The notes: generated by a model from the sequence alone, not told the origin. Shown: positions 7,506 through 15,725, counted from the first letter of the stretch. The stretch: 30,812 bases of DNA from Nitrospira sp. UBA2083 (GCA_002331625.1 DCZN01000098.1:27466-58277), one strand, 5' to 3'. A program made the numbers and translations.

Positions 7506-7720
7506 GAAACTTTGTTTCGGATATCTGTTTTGGCGGCCTCCCAATCGGCGAATTGGGATTGACCATCGGCGAGTCGTTGGCGGCGCTCATCGAGGATATC
7601 TTTGTGCCAGGCGGGGGACTCGATGGCTTCCGGAGTACGGGCAATGTCCTCCCACAGCGACTCCATCGCAGCAAGCTTCTCGTGGAGACTCATGTCTTTG
7701 AGTGGAAGGTCGAAGGACAT
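7502..7720 (-). CDS. Addiction module antitoxin (PF09720 type)
   Basis: A 72-residue protein with the typical pattern of the putative addiction-module component family: LHEKLAAMESLWEDIART near the N-terminus, then SPAWHKDILDERRQRLADG and a FADWEAAK segment. These small helical proteins neutralise a RelE/ParE-like toxin encoded just downstream. I start at the ATG at 7720; the frame extends to a TTG at 7744, without better support. The downstream toxin is reduced to about 11 codons, so this is an orphan antitoxin. It may survive to protect against related toxins, or be a relic. Confidence 0.8.
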   Translation of the reverse strand: MSFDLPLKDMSLHEKLAAMESLWEDIARTPEAIESPAWHKDILDERRQRLADGQSQFADWEAAKTDIRNKVS

Positions 7721-7792
7721 GGATTCAGTATACCTCAGCGCCAAGTATATTCAAATCCATCAGGTTTCACGTCTTGTTTTTACGCCTCAGAG

Positions 7793-9016
7793 CTACTTGC
7801 CCACAGGAACATTCTCCATGCGCTTCACAATCTCGATCGGTTGGAAGACTGGATCTTGTGAACCCTGGGATGATTCGGCTTCAACACGCTGGAGAAACGT
7901 GGCCGGACCATTCAGAGGACCGTAACTGAGCCCGACCTCGACGTCGAACGTCTTGGTGTCTTTCGGGGTGGGGAAGGTAAAGGTTTCTTCTCTTGTCTCC
8001 TCAGGTTTCAGGACGGTGTCGTGAGCGACCTTCACTGCCTCGAAGTCAAAGATGGTGGGCTGGCCTTTGGCATCGACATACGTTCGACCATAGACCCGTT
8101 TATCTGAAAACACGGTTTTTAGGTTTTTCCCTTTGATCTCCAGATCCAACACCACCGAGGCCCAAGCCGGATGGGTCGCGGGCAGATTATGCGGCACAAG
8201 GCTCTGGACCTTGACCACGACTGTTGTCTTGTCACCGTCAACCTTGGTCTGGACGTCGAGCTTTGCCGCCTCTTGGCGCAGCTTGCCTATACGCCCTGGG
8301 AAGCTATGATTGGCGATCGTGCGTTTCTTTTCCCCATTGGCCGATTCACCGACCTGCTGCGGCATGTGACAGGTCTGGCATTCTTTGCCGGACTTGACGG
8401 CCCGGCTTTGGTCCCAGTTCCCCAGCAAGTCGTTGGCCTTCCCTAAATTCATGGCGGATGGCACCGACTGATGGCAGTTCAGACAGAGATCGGATTTCTG
8501 AAACAGATTTGATTCCATCGACTGATGCGCGAGATTCTGGACAAAATCTTTGTACGGTCCGTAGAGCGTCTTCCCGCCGATTTCGTATTTCGGTTCCGGG
8601 GGATGTTTGGCTCTATCAACCTGTTTGATCAGATGACATTGACTGCACGCCACCCCATCTAATGACGGGTTCCCTACTTTCGCCTGCTCCACAAACAGCT
8701 CCACATGATCAGCGAATTCACGCACATGAGGAGCATGGCAGCGAAAGCACAACGCTTTATCTTTTCCACCAGCTGAACTTATGTAGGCCTCCAGCGATAC
8801 CCGAAATGCTGGGGAATGAATGGACTTGGCCAGGGGCGAAGTTTCCCACTCTTCATACACCCGCTCGTGACACCGTTTACACTTATTGGAATGAGGAAAG
8901 GTTTTCTCAATCGTTGCCTGACTTCCGGCATTCTGTGCTTGAGCGAAAGCCCATCCGCCGCTCCCGCATGCGAGCAGGCCGACCGTGATACAAGCACAGA
9001 GCCTCAAAACGTCCAT
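7793..9016 (-). CDS. Secreted pentaheme cytochrome c
   Basis: A 407-residue exported protein with signal peptide (MDVLRLCACITVGLLACG to about AFAQA) and five CXXCH heme c sites: CKRCH at 46, CFRCH at 90, CSQCH at 124, CLNCH at 168 and CQTCH at 203. The heme part is followed by a C-terminal heme-free beta-rich domain (about 245-400). Spacing and extra His residues recall the c554/NrfB-like multiheme families in which a CxxCH close to the N-terminus is followed by an ERVYEEW helix. It probably moves electrons in the periplasm; partner and substrate are unknown. The frame is open to a GTG at 9067, but the ATG at 9016 begins a clean signal peptide. It lies just downstream of a second pentaheme gene of the same design, likely one operon and an old duplication. 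Confidence 0.88.
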   Translation of the reverse strand: MDVLRLCACITVGLLACGSGGWAFAQAQNAGSQATIEKTFPHSNKCKRCHERVYEEWETSPLAKSIHSPAFRVSLEAYISSAGGKDKALCFRCHAPHVREFADHVELFVEQAKVGNPSLDGVACSQCHLIKQVDRAKHPPEPKYEIGGKTLYGPYKDFVQNLAHQSMESNLFQKSDLCLNCHQSVPSAMNLGKANDLLGNWDQSRAVKSGKECQTCHMPQQVGESANGEKKRTIANHSFPGRIGKLRQEAAKLDVQTKVDGDKTTVVVKVQSLVPHNLPATHPAWASVVLDLEIKGKNLKTVFSDKRVYGRTYVDAKGQPTIFDFEAVKVAHDTVLKPEETREETFTFPTPKDTKTFDVEVGLSYGPLNGPATFLQRVEAESSQGSQDPVFQPIEIVKRMENVPVGK

Positions 9017-9047
9017 GATGTCCGCAAGCCGATAAAAGCCTTGCTGT

Positions 9048-10355
9048 CTAAGGGAGTTGTGTAACACGATACGTCAGAAAATGTCGTTGGGTGTATTCAT
9101 GGATGATCTTTTTCGCCTCTTCCCGCTCTGCATCCGTTGAGAGCGTGGCCAAGTATTTCTCCTGCACCCCTGACTCAGGGATGGGGATCAGCGCATAGGT
9201 GAGGACCGCTTCGACCGATGAGGCGACTGTCTCTGCTGGAAGCGTCAGTGCGAACGAAACTTTTCTTGTGTTCCCGCCCTTCAGGAATGGATCCGGAATC
9301 GGTCCCCTCAGAATTTTGTCGTAGGGTAAGCCGAACCGTTGCGTCTCTTCCGCCAACGTCTTGCCCTTGGTGTCCTTGACCGTGACGGTGAGGAAGAACT
9401 GTTTGAGGACCGGATCGCCGTCTGGGAACATATGCGGCAAGCTTCCGATCTTCACAACGCTTCTCCCTTCTACCACCGTGCCGGTCTTCGTCACCTCCAC
9501 GTCGATGCGGGGCATCCATTCCGCCTGCACATTCCGATTCTTGATCATCGTTCCGGAGACAACCACCCCCCGAAACCAGTGGCGTCCGATGGCCCTGGTC
9601 ATCGCCCCACGGCGCGACGTAGAGCTCCCCGTCGACGGCTCCATATGACAATCCTGACAAACCGTGCCTTCGAGGATCTCTCCCGGCAAATTCTTTTGTG
9701 TGACATCTTTCACTTTGTCGAAATGGCAGGAGGCGCAAAAACTCGCTTCACGAAACTGACTAGATTGCATCGCAGGATGGACCAGGTTCTCCTCCGGATT
9801 GGCATAAGGGCCGTAGAGGGTAGGACCCGCCTGCAGCGTAAAGGTCGGCGGCGAAGTCGCATTCATATTCATCCCCGTCATCAAATGGCAGGACGCGCAC
9901 CCGATCCCTTCAACCATCGGTTTCCCGGCAAGAACTTGCCCCATCATCTTTTCGACATGCTGGGGAAACACCGTGACGGCCGGTGCATGGCACGACAAGC
10001 ATCGAACCTGTTCCTCTGAGGTCGGATTTGTCTGCTTCCACAGCCCAAGGACTGTTCGAAAGACAGGCGAGGAGAACGACGTCCCATGCAAAAGAGCGGC
10101 ATCCACACGACCAAACGTCTTCAAGTCCGGTGTCTGCTCTCGAACTCCCTTCCACTCTTCATAATGCCGCTCATGGCACTGCTTGCAGTCTTCCGACCGG
10201 ATAAAAACCCTTTCGATTTCTGCTACCCAGTCCAGTGACAACTGCTCGCTGGTCCCTTGCGCCAACACATGACCATGATACGAGGCGCTCGGCAGACTGA
10301 GCAGGATGAACATCGATAGGAGACACCCGGCCGCAGCGATTCGTGCTAACCACAA
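9048..10355 (-). CDS. Secreted pentaheme cytochrome c, paralogue of its neighbour
   Basis: About 435 residues with an N-terminal hydrophobic signal (LARIAAAGCLLSMFILLSLP) and five heme c sites: CKQCH at about 57, CLSCH at 119, CASCH at 153, CASCH at 197 and CQDCH at 223, then a beta-rich C-terminal domain. Heme order, the HERHYEEWKG helix after heme 1, a CHAPAVTVF segment after heme 2 and a TLYGPYANPEENLVHPAMQS stretch all match the downstream gene (HERVYEEW, CHAPHVREF, TLYGPYKDFVQNLAHQSMES), so the two are paralogues. Start uncertain: the TTG at 10355 follows GGAGGTGG at about 10 bases and gives a good signal; the frame extends to a GTG at 10388 inside a C-T-A-rich repeat. Likely periplasmic electron carrier; no membrane quinol oxidase partner gene is next to it. 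Confidence 0.85.
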   Translation of the reverse strand: MWLARIAAAGCLLSMFILLSLPSASYHGHVLAQGTSEQLSLDWVAEIERVFIRSEDCKQCHERHYEEWKGVREQTPDLKTFGRVDAALLHGTSFSSPVFRTVLGLWKQTNPTSEEQVRCLSCHAPAVTVFPQHVEKMMGQVLAGKPMVEGIGCASCHLMTGMNMNATSPPTFTLQAGPTLYGPYANPEENLVHPAMQSSQFREASFCASCHFDKVKDVTQKNLPGEILEGTVCQDCHMEPSTGSSTSRRGAMTRAIGRHWFRGVVVSGTMIKNRNVQAEWMPRIDVEVTKTGTVVEGRSVVKIGSLPHMFPDGDPVLKQFFLTVTVKDTKGKTLAEETQRFGLPYDKILRGPIPDPFLKGGNTRKVSFALTLPAETVASSVEAVLTYALIPIPESGVQEKYLATLSTDAEREEAKKIIHEYTQRHFLTYRVTQLP

Positions 10356-10377
10356 TCCCCCACCACCTCCGCTCGCC

Positions 10378-10403
10378 TTACCCCTCACCCCTTACCCCTC
10401 ACG
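10378..10403. repeat. CCCCTCACCCCTTA tandem repeat
   Basis: Just under two copies of a 14-base CCCCTCACCCCTTA-like unit lie exactly between the start of the pentaheme gene and the broken edge of the glycosyltransferase. The composition differs from the surrounding DNA. It probably marks the junction of the rearrangement that removed the 5' part of the glycosyltransferase. Confidence 0.5.
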
Positions 10404-10926
10404 CCAGTTGTTGACGGCTTCAAAGGGCCGCGCCTCGCAAATGAATGCCGGTGCCAATCAGGCGAACGGGGAGTGGCTGCTCTTTCTCCATGCGGATACG
10501 ACATTGCCGTTCGGCGCCCTCCAGCGGCTGAACGAGATGGAGGCAGACCAGTCGGTTCAAGCGGGTGGGTTCATGCATCAGTTCTCCGGCGACGACTGGC
10601 GGCTCAAGTTCATTTCATTTCTGGACAATTTTCGATGCACCCGCAGCAGGATCATCTATGGGGATCAAGCTCTGTTCGTGCGCCGAACATTGTTTGAGGA
10701 ACTCGGTGGGTTTCCGAATCAGCCGATCCTGGAAGACGTCGCCTTTTGTGAACGTATGCTCACGGTGACAAATCCGCTGCTGCTCTCTCCACCAGTCGTG
10801 ACCGATGCCAGAAAATTCATCAAGATGGGCATCTGGCGCAGCTTCATCCGCGTGCTCCTCATCCTCCTCCATGTCGAGTTCCACCTGCCGGTACTTCCAA
10901 GAACTTTTTTCCAGGATGTGCGGTAA
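10402..10926 (+). pseudogene. Glycosyltransferase family 2 (TIGR04283-like), N-terminus missing
   Basis: The translation from about 10402 begins inside a GT-A fold: LLTASKGRASQMNAGANQA, then GEWLLFLHADTTLP with the D-x-D-like HAD motif, a GDQALFVRR segment, and ILEDVAFCERM, which carries the acceptor-side E-D pair. This matches the family of short glycosyltransferases annotated as arsenosugar-biosynthesis-like (about 225 residues). About 60-70 N-terminal residues, including the nucleotide-binding VVDGGSxD region, are absent; upstream sequence in frame is only the antisense of the pentaheme gene. The C-terminus (TFFQDVR) is normal. No start codon with ribosome site is present; an internal ATG at 10441 would give a non-functional protein. 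Called a 5'-truncated pseudogene. Confidence 0.75.
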
Positions 10927-10956
10927 GTGTACCTAAGCTCCATCCTTAATTATTTC

Positions 10957-10984
10957 TTGAAATTTTCTTGTATTTGTTTACATT
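10957..10984 (+). promoter_or_regulatory. Possible sigma-70 promoter for the cupredoxin-propeller gene
   Basis: TTGAAA, a 16-base AT-rich spacer, then TACATT, in the only AT-rich patch upstream of the gene at 11121. It leaves a leader of about 130 bases. Judged by eye. Confidence 0.3.
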
Positions 10985-11120
10985 ACGTCCGCCGGTTCGT
11001 CTAACCGCAGTGGCTACCTTGCATCTGTACCGGTCCAGATCAAAATGGAGGATATGATCCTGACGCTGCAAGGTTCGGCAAACAGTGCTTGTATATTTCA
11101 CATCTTCATAGGAGGCAGGC

Positions 11121-12950
11121 ATGAGAAGTCGTGTACGATCAGTTCTGTTCTCAATGGTAACAGCATGTATTCCGATCATCGGCATGGGTTCTGGAGTGAG
11201 TACGGTGCAGGCAAGTGACCCGCGCATCGAATTTGAACTGACCGACGAGCCGGGGGCTTGGTTCAGGAATGCCGCTGGACCAGTCGCAGGATTTCGCTCA
11301 TTGGCGGTGGCAACACCGGGAACGGAAGTGCGGTTTACCGGAAAGTCCAATACAGTACACACTCGCACCAGTCTAATTTTCCCAGAAAATGCGATCAATA
11401 TGCCCTTCGATACCGCGCCACGGAAAGGGTCGGACGAAGTGGTACTCCATACACCGGGACTCTATGTCTTCACCTGCAAAATCCATCCGTACATGTTTGG
11501 AGCCGTGATTGTCGATGATCCAGCCACACCCGGTCTTGATCTGGGAGAGAAGATTTCGCTGGTCAATGGAATTACCGTACCCACAGCAAGCGATCTTGCC
11601 GTTCGTCTGTTGCGGACATTTTTCATCGCGACGCACCCGGCCAATTGGAAAGATTACAGCGTCAATGGCAATTGGCACGTTTCGTATCCGCCAGCCGAAG
11701 TCAAAGTGCGAGTTACGGGAGGGGCTGTCGTCTCGGTCGATGAGGCGATGGCACTCTTTGGCTTTGCAAACGACACCATCAAAGAAGAACAAACTCCCCC
11801 AATGAAGCAAGCGATCGGCGAAATTTGGGTCGACACCCAATTTGAGAAGACTAGAGGTAAAAGCAAACCTGGGACAGCCACGGCCATCAGCGGCCAAACA
11901 TGGGCACCGACTCGCAAGGTAGCCCTCCCTCAAATCAATATGAACAACCCCCACAACATGTGGACGGACAAAAATCAGAATTTGATCTACCAGACGCAAT
12001 GGTTCGATAGTAAGCTGACCGTTTTTAATCGCACAACTGGGCAGCTGCTGAACAATATTTCAGTCGGAGAATCCCCGGCCCACGTAATGACAAGGACTGA
12101 TACCGATCAGCTTCACGTCACGCTCAATGGTTCGCCGAATAGCGACTCTGTTGTCGAGTTAGCTCCGTTTGCGAACGGGATTCAGAGGCGTATCAACATC
12201 GGACGGGGGAACCCGCATGCCCATTGGATGAGCCACGATGGCAAGAAGATGGTTACGCCGAACACCTTCTCCGCCGATAGTACTCAGTACAATTTTTCAG
12301 GTGATTCGATTGATGGAATCTTGCCGTCCGGCAAAATTCCCATCGCCACCAGTATGACTCCGGACTCGAAGAAGGCCTATGTGGCAAGCCTGCTGGACAG
12401 CACGATTACAGTTATTGATACTCAGGCCAAGGTTGTCACAAAGACGATCAATCTGCTTCAGAATTACAATACCAGCTCAGGCCCGACTGGTGGACCAGTT
12501 GGGGCGCTTCCGATTCAGACACCGGTGAGTCCTGACGGCAAGAGCATGGTGACGGCCAATACGCTCACGGGGACGATCACCATTGTCGATCCAGTAACGG
12601 ATACGGTTGTGGCAATGTTGCCCTGCGATCCAGGTTGCCATGGCGTACAGTATGGCGCCAAACAGGGAGGCGGGTACTATGCCTACGTGTCGAGCAAATT
12701 CTCGAACAGCCTCATCGTCGTGGATCCAGATCCCAATGGCACCGGCAATCCAGCGGAAGCTGTGATAGCCGGCCGTATTCTGCTTACAGCTGTAGGAACC
12801 ACCAAGACCGATGATACGGTCGTGGGCAATCGTGGAATGGGTGGCCAGGGGATTCTGACGATCCCGGTCGTCTATAATGGATGGGTACAGAACCTTCCGC
12901 AGAACTGGAAGGACCAGCTGACGAACGCTCAGCGTAATCCTCTCCAATAA
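11121..12950 (+). CDS. Secreted cupredoxin-YVTN beta-propeller protein (putative copper protein)
   Basis: A 609-residue exported protein. The signal peptide runs to about residue 31 (TVQA/SD). Residues 35-135 form a plastocyanin-like domain with a full type 1 copper ligand set: His80 (in SNTVH), Cys119, His122 and Met125 (in FTCKIHPYM). Residues about 135-245 are a linker domain. From about 250 to 600 there is a YVTN/YncE-type beta-propeller with repeated blades such as LTVFNRTTGQLLNNISVGESP, DSTITVIDTQAKVVTKTI and GTITIVDPVTDTVVAMLP. One Cys in the copper site means blue copper, not CuA, so this is not a rearranged nitrous oxide reductase. Likely periplasmic electron transfer or copper handling. 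A strong ribosome site (GGAGG) precedes the ATG and a 12-bp hairpin follows the stop. Confidence 0.88.
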   Translation: MRSRVRSVLFSMVTACIPIIGMGSGVSTVQASDPRIEFELTDEPGAWFRNAAGPVAGFRSLAVATPGTEVRFTGKSNTVHTRTSLIFPENAINMPFDTAPRKGSDEVVLHTPGLYVFTCKIHPYMFGAVIVDDPATPGLDLGEKISLVNGITVPTASDLAVRLLRTFFIATHPANWKDYSVNGNWHVSYPPAEVKVRVTGGAVVSVDEAMALFGFANDTIKEEQTPPMKQAIGEIWVDTQFEKTRGKSKPGTATAISGQTWAPTRKVALPQINMNNPHNMWTDKNQNLIYQTQWFDSKLTVFNRTTGQLLNNISVGESPAHVMTRTDTDQLHVTLNGSPNSDSVVELAPFANGIQRRINIGRGNPHAHWMSHDGKKMVTPNTFSADSTQYNFSGDSIDGILPSGKIPIATSMTPDSKKAYVASLLDSTITVIDTQAKVVTKTINLLQNYNTSSGPTGGPVGALPIQTPVSPDGKSMVTANTLTGTITIVDPVTDTVVAMLPCDPGCHGVQYGAKQGGGYYAYVSSKFSNSLIVVDPDPNGTGNPAEAVIAGRILLTAVGTTKTDDTVVGNRGMGGQGILTIPVVYNGWVQNLPQNWKDQLTNAQRNPLQ

Positions 12951-12958
12951 GCACGTTA

Positions 12959-12991
12959 CCGTCCAGCCTGGGGCTCGCTCAGGCTGGACGG
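12959..12991 (+). terminator. Strong hairpin after the cupredoxin-propeller gene
   Basis: CCGTCCAGCCTG and CAGGCTGGACGG make a perfect 12-bp stem with a 9-base loop, starting 8 bases after the TAA. It is followed by C-rich sequence and not by a T-run, so it may need Rho or protect the 3' end. Confidence 0.65.
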
Positions 12992-13089
12992 CGCCCCCTC
13001 CTTCGCAGGGCAACCCTTCCCCATTCCCTATTTACCTTTCCCCCACCCCTCCGTCTAACTCATCAGACAAGGTGAGAAGGAGGGGAGCT

Positions 13090-13530
13090 ATGCGGCCATT
13101 TCGTTCAAAACTGTGTGCGTCCATTCTTTCAGCCACGCTGCTGTTATCCGGCTGTGCTTCGACCCTAGTCCACGATGATGTGAAGCATACGGCTGGACTG
13201 AGAGACCATTGTGCTGGTAGCGAATGGGTCGATGATTCGTCCATTGCCGTCCTGCCGGTTCCAATTGTGGCGTTCGTGACACCACATTTTGATCTCCACC
13301 ATGTCTCCAGCGAACCCTACTTGAATCGGTGCGGAGCCTCGACCAGGGTGGTCAATCGTGAGGTGTCAGTCAACAGACTTGCCTGCATGCCGGCTGGGCT
13401 TACGAGAATCATCACCCTCGGCATCTGGCAATGGTGCCCGGCGCGTGTCACCTGGTCGGCGGATGTCCTGGCCGACATGCCGAGACCTGTGAGCATTTCG
13501 CTCGACGACCAACGAAATCAAAAATCGTAA
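13090..13530 (+). CDS. Small Bor-like lipoprotein
   Basis: A 146-residue lipoprotein: MRPFRSKLCASILSATLLLSGC places the lipidated Cys at residue 22 with a canonical L-S-G-C lipobox. The mature part holds a Cys pair and the segment LTRIITLGIWQWCPARVTW, which follows the pattern of phage/plasmid Bor and Iss lipoproteins (a FITLGIYTPxEARVYC ending). Bor-family proteins sit in the outer membrane and were linked to serum resistance in E. coli; here the role is unknown. The ATG at 13090 has AGGAGGGGAG upstream; an in-frame ATG at 13072 is less well placed. It ends 29 bases before the DUF5666 lipoprotein, likely the same transcript. The Bor link is a pattern match only. Confidence 0.7.
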   Translation: MRPFRSKLCASILSATLLLSGCASTLVHDDVKHTAGLRDHCAGSEWVDDSSIAVLPVPIVAFVTPHFDLHHVSSEPYLNRCGASTRVVNREVSVNRLACMPAGLTRIITLGIWQWCPARVTWSADVLADMPRPVSISLDDQRNQKS

Positions 13531-13559
13531 TAACCATCTATTTCATCAAGGAATACACC

Positions 13560-15020
13560 ATGAGAACATCACAATCGGTCTTGAGTCTGGTGAGTCTGCT
13601 GGGAGTAGCGGGACTCCTCGCCGCTTGCGGCAGCGAAGGGGTGCCCTCTGTGTCGGCGAGTGGATCGGGAAGCGGCTCAGGGTCTGCCTCGGCCTCCGGA
13701 ACGGTGACCGGCTTTGGGAGCGTGTTCGTCAACGGCAAGAAATACGAGACGAACAATGTGACCGTGAAGATTGACGATGAGAGTGAGCGTTCCTGCAACA
13801 TCAATCCGAACGATTCTTGTGGAATCAAAAAAGGCATGATTGTCACCGTCAACGGTTCCTTCAACGGCTCTCAACACACGGCTGCAACAGTACGACAAAA
13901 GGATGCGGTCGAAGGATTGGTGCAATCTGTGGCCGCGGATGGTCTCAGTCTAGTCGTGATGGGCCAGACCGTGTTGGTGGATAACACCACGATCATCGAC
14001 GACAACATTCCTGTGAAAAACATCCAGAATCTTGTGGCTGGGACGGACAACGTCGAAGTCAACGGCCATGTTCGTCCCAACGGGATCATTCAGGCGACGT
14101 TCATCGAAAAGAAGGTGGTTGGGGTGACGCCCGAGGTGCGGGGATTCGTGAACAACCATGCTGCTGGATCTGCGACATTCCGGATCGGCACCCTCACGGT
14201 GAACTACAGCGGCGCGGACATCAGCGACATGCCGGTTCCCAGTGGCAACAATTGGGACGGTCATTTTGTCGAGGTAAAAGGGACAAACTTTGCCAGTGCG
14301 ACGACGACACTCATTGCGACAAAAGTCGAGCTTGAGAACCAGGGTATCGGCACTGTGATCGATGAATTCGAGGTTGAAGGGTTTGTGACACAGGCCGGCA
14401 CGCCGAATGGCAACGTCATCAATTTCACCATTGGAACCACTCCAGTGAGGACGACGGCAAGCACGGAGTTCCGGGGTGGGACCGTCGATGAGATTGTGGT
14501 TGGGGCTAAGCTGTCCGCTGAAGGCCGGTTCGATGGCAGCACGCTCATTGCGAAGCACGTGAAGTTCCATGAAAGTGTGCGGCTAGAAGGAGATGCAACA
14601 GTCACCGGCAGCACATTGACACTTGCAGGTCTGCCTGGTGTGACGATTGCCGTGAATAGTCAGACGGAATTGAAGGATGGCAAGAATACCATAACTGTGA
14701 GTGATTTGCAGGGCAATCATGTCCGGGTGCGTGGTCGTGTGACAGGTTCGAATACCGTGGTTGCGACCCGTATCCAACTGCGCTCATCCGATAACGATGT
14801 GGATCTCCAAGGGCCGGTGCAGTCGATCAACGGTAGTGTCATCGTGATCTTGGGCGTGTCGGTTGATACGAGTGTGATCAATCAGTTCGAGAGCGTGAGC
14901 GGCTCCTCGATGAATCGCGCAGGATTCCTGGCTGAGATCAAGGTGAACTCGTTGGTAAAGGTGAAGGGCAAACTGAACGGCACAACGGTGATATGGGACG
15001 AGGCGGAGTTAGAAGATTAA
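13560..15020 (+). CDS. DUF5666 repeat lipoprotein
   Basis: A 486-residue lipoprotein with lipobox LAAC (Cys23), a Gly/Ser spacer (about 30-46), and then a series of beta-rich DUF5666-like modules. Each module carries a G-x-V-x-x-F/V ... I-V-V/I ... G-x-V-x-V-x-G pattern; examples are GTVTGFGSVFVNGKKYETNN, MIVTVNGSFNG, VEVNGHVRPNG, LSAEGRFDGSTLIAKHVKF, VRVRGRVTGSNTVVATRI and VKVKGKLNGTTVIWDEAEL. I count about six units. Such proteins are OB-fold-like and predicted surface or periplasmic; the function is not known. Ribosome site AAGGA precedes the ATG at 13560; the frame is open further upstream but that part overlaps the lipoprotein before it. It is followed by the Glu-Asp-Arg repeat protein. 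Confidence 0.85.
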   Translation: MRTSQSVLSLVSLLGVAGLLAACGSEGVPSVSASGSGSGSGSASASGTVTGFGSVFVNGKKYETNNVTVKIDDESERSCNINPNDSCGIKKGMIVTVNGSFNGSQHTAATVRQKDAVEGLVQSVAADGLSLVVMGQTVLVDNTTIIDDNIPVKNIQNLVAGTDNVEVNGHVRPNGIIQATFIEKKVVGVTPEVRGFVNNHAAGSATFRIGTLTVNYSGADISDMPVPSGNNWDGHFVEVKGTNFASATTTLIATKVELENQGIGTVIDEFEVEGFVTQAGTPNGNVINFTIGTTPVRTTASTEFRGGTVDEIVVGAKLSAEGRFDGSTLIAKHVKFHESVRLEGDATVTGSTLTLAGLPGVTIAVNSQTELKDGKNTITVSDLQGNHVRVRGRVTGSNTVVATRIQLRSSDNDVDLQGPVQSINGSVIVILGVSVDTSVINQFESVSGSSMNRAGFLAEIKVNSLVKVKGKLNGTTVIWDEAELED

Positions 15021-15083
15021 CTGGGCATATACCAGTAAGCGGGCTAAAGTAAGACCAGGTTATTTTAGAAAAGGAGACGAATA

Positions 15084-15725
15084 ATGAACCGTACTAGTTG
15101 GAAAGAAATCCTGTTGGGCGCGATCGCTGGGTTGTCGATCCTGACCTCACCCGCAGTGGGGTCGATGGGGGGTACGACAGAGGAGCCGACAGCGCGAACG
15201 GACAACCGAGGGCCAGGTTCCCTGAACAGCGGTCCCGGATCCATGAATAGCGGACGAGGTGAGGGGAATCACGGAGGCAGAGATGGCCGAGACGCTATCG
15301 TTGCACAAGCGTTCGATGATGTTCGTCAAGAGGATCGTAGAGCAGACCGACGAGAAGATCGCCGAGAGGACCGGCGTATCGATCGACGGGAAGACCGACG
15401 AGCCGATCGCCAAATGGGTCGGCAAGAAGATCGACAACTCGACCGACGAGAGGATCGGAGAGAGGATCGACAGATGGATAGGCGGGAGGATCGTCGAGAG
15501 GATCACCGATCGAATGCAGGTGGTGAACTCCGCGGGCTTGATCGGGCCGACCATGTTGCCGGTGAACATGGCAGAGAGGGGCGAGACAATGCCCGCATGA
15601 TGCATGAACGGTCAACCAGACCAGAACGAATGGAACGTCCCGAAAGGCCAGACCGCCCAGACAGACCGGACAGACCGGATAGACCAGAGCGGCCTGAGAG
15701 ACCAGAGAGGTCTGGAAGGAACTAG
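15084..15725 (+). CDS. Secreted Glu-Asp-Arg repeat protein with RPDRPER tail
   Basis: A 213-residue low-complexity protein. It has a signal peptide (to about Gly26), a Gly/Asn/Ser segment (28-70), about 15 copies of a four-residue unit close to E-D-R-R (81-142), an acidic/basic linker, and a tail of R-P-D and R-P-E triplets (about 179-209). The 4-residue E/R period would favour a stable single alpha helix; the tail would be extended like a polyproline helix. Function unknown; perhaps an extracellular or wall-spanning filler protein. The same tail occurs in the gene at 18716. A strong ribosome site (AAGGAGACG) precedes the ATG. Because of the 12-base repeat several other frames are also open, but only this one has a signal peptide. 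A terminator follows. Confidence 0.75.
   Translation: MNRTSWKEILLGAIAGLSILTSPAVGSMGGTTEEPTARTDNRGPGSLNSGPGSMNSGRGEGNHGGRDGRDAIVAQAFDDVRQEDRRADRREDRREDRRIDRREDRRADRQMGRQEDRQLDRREDRREDRQMDRREDRREDHRSNAGGELRGLDRADHVAGEHGREGRDNARMMHERSTRPERMERPERPDRPDRPDRPDRPERPERPERSGRN

Noticed and set aside
9175..9738. Minus-strand frame of 187 codons inside the pentaheme gene
   Set aside because: Shifted frame of a gene with five CXXCH motifs; no features of its own.
10306..10401. Upstream extension of the glycosyltransferase to an ATG at 10306
   Set aside because: The extra residues are the antisense of the pentaheme signal peptide and the repeat; they do not resemble a glycosyltransferase N-terminus.
11121..12950. 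Nitrous oxide reductase (NosZ)
   Set aside because: Domain order is reversed and the copper site has one Cys, so it is a type 1 and not a CuA site; CuZ His pattern was not recognised.
15324..15509. CRISPR-like periodic repeat
   Set aside because: The 12-base period has no spacers and is explained by the protein repeat.
15147..15605. Antisense frames of 152 and 106 codons and a +frame of 113 codons over the Glu-Asp-Arg repeat
   Set aside because: The 12-base repeat keeps all frames open; only the 15084 frame has a ribosome site and signal peptide.
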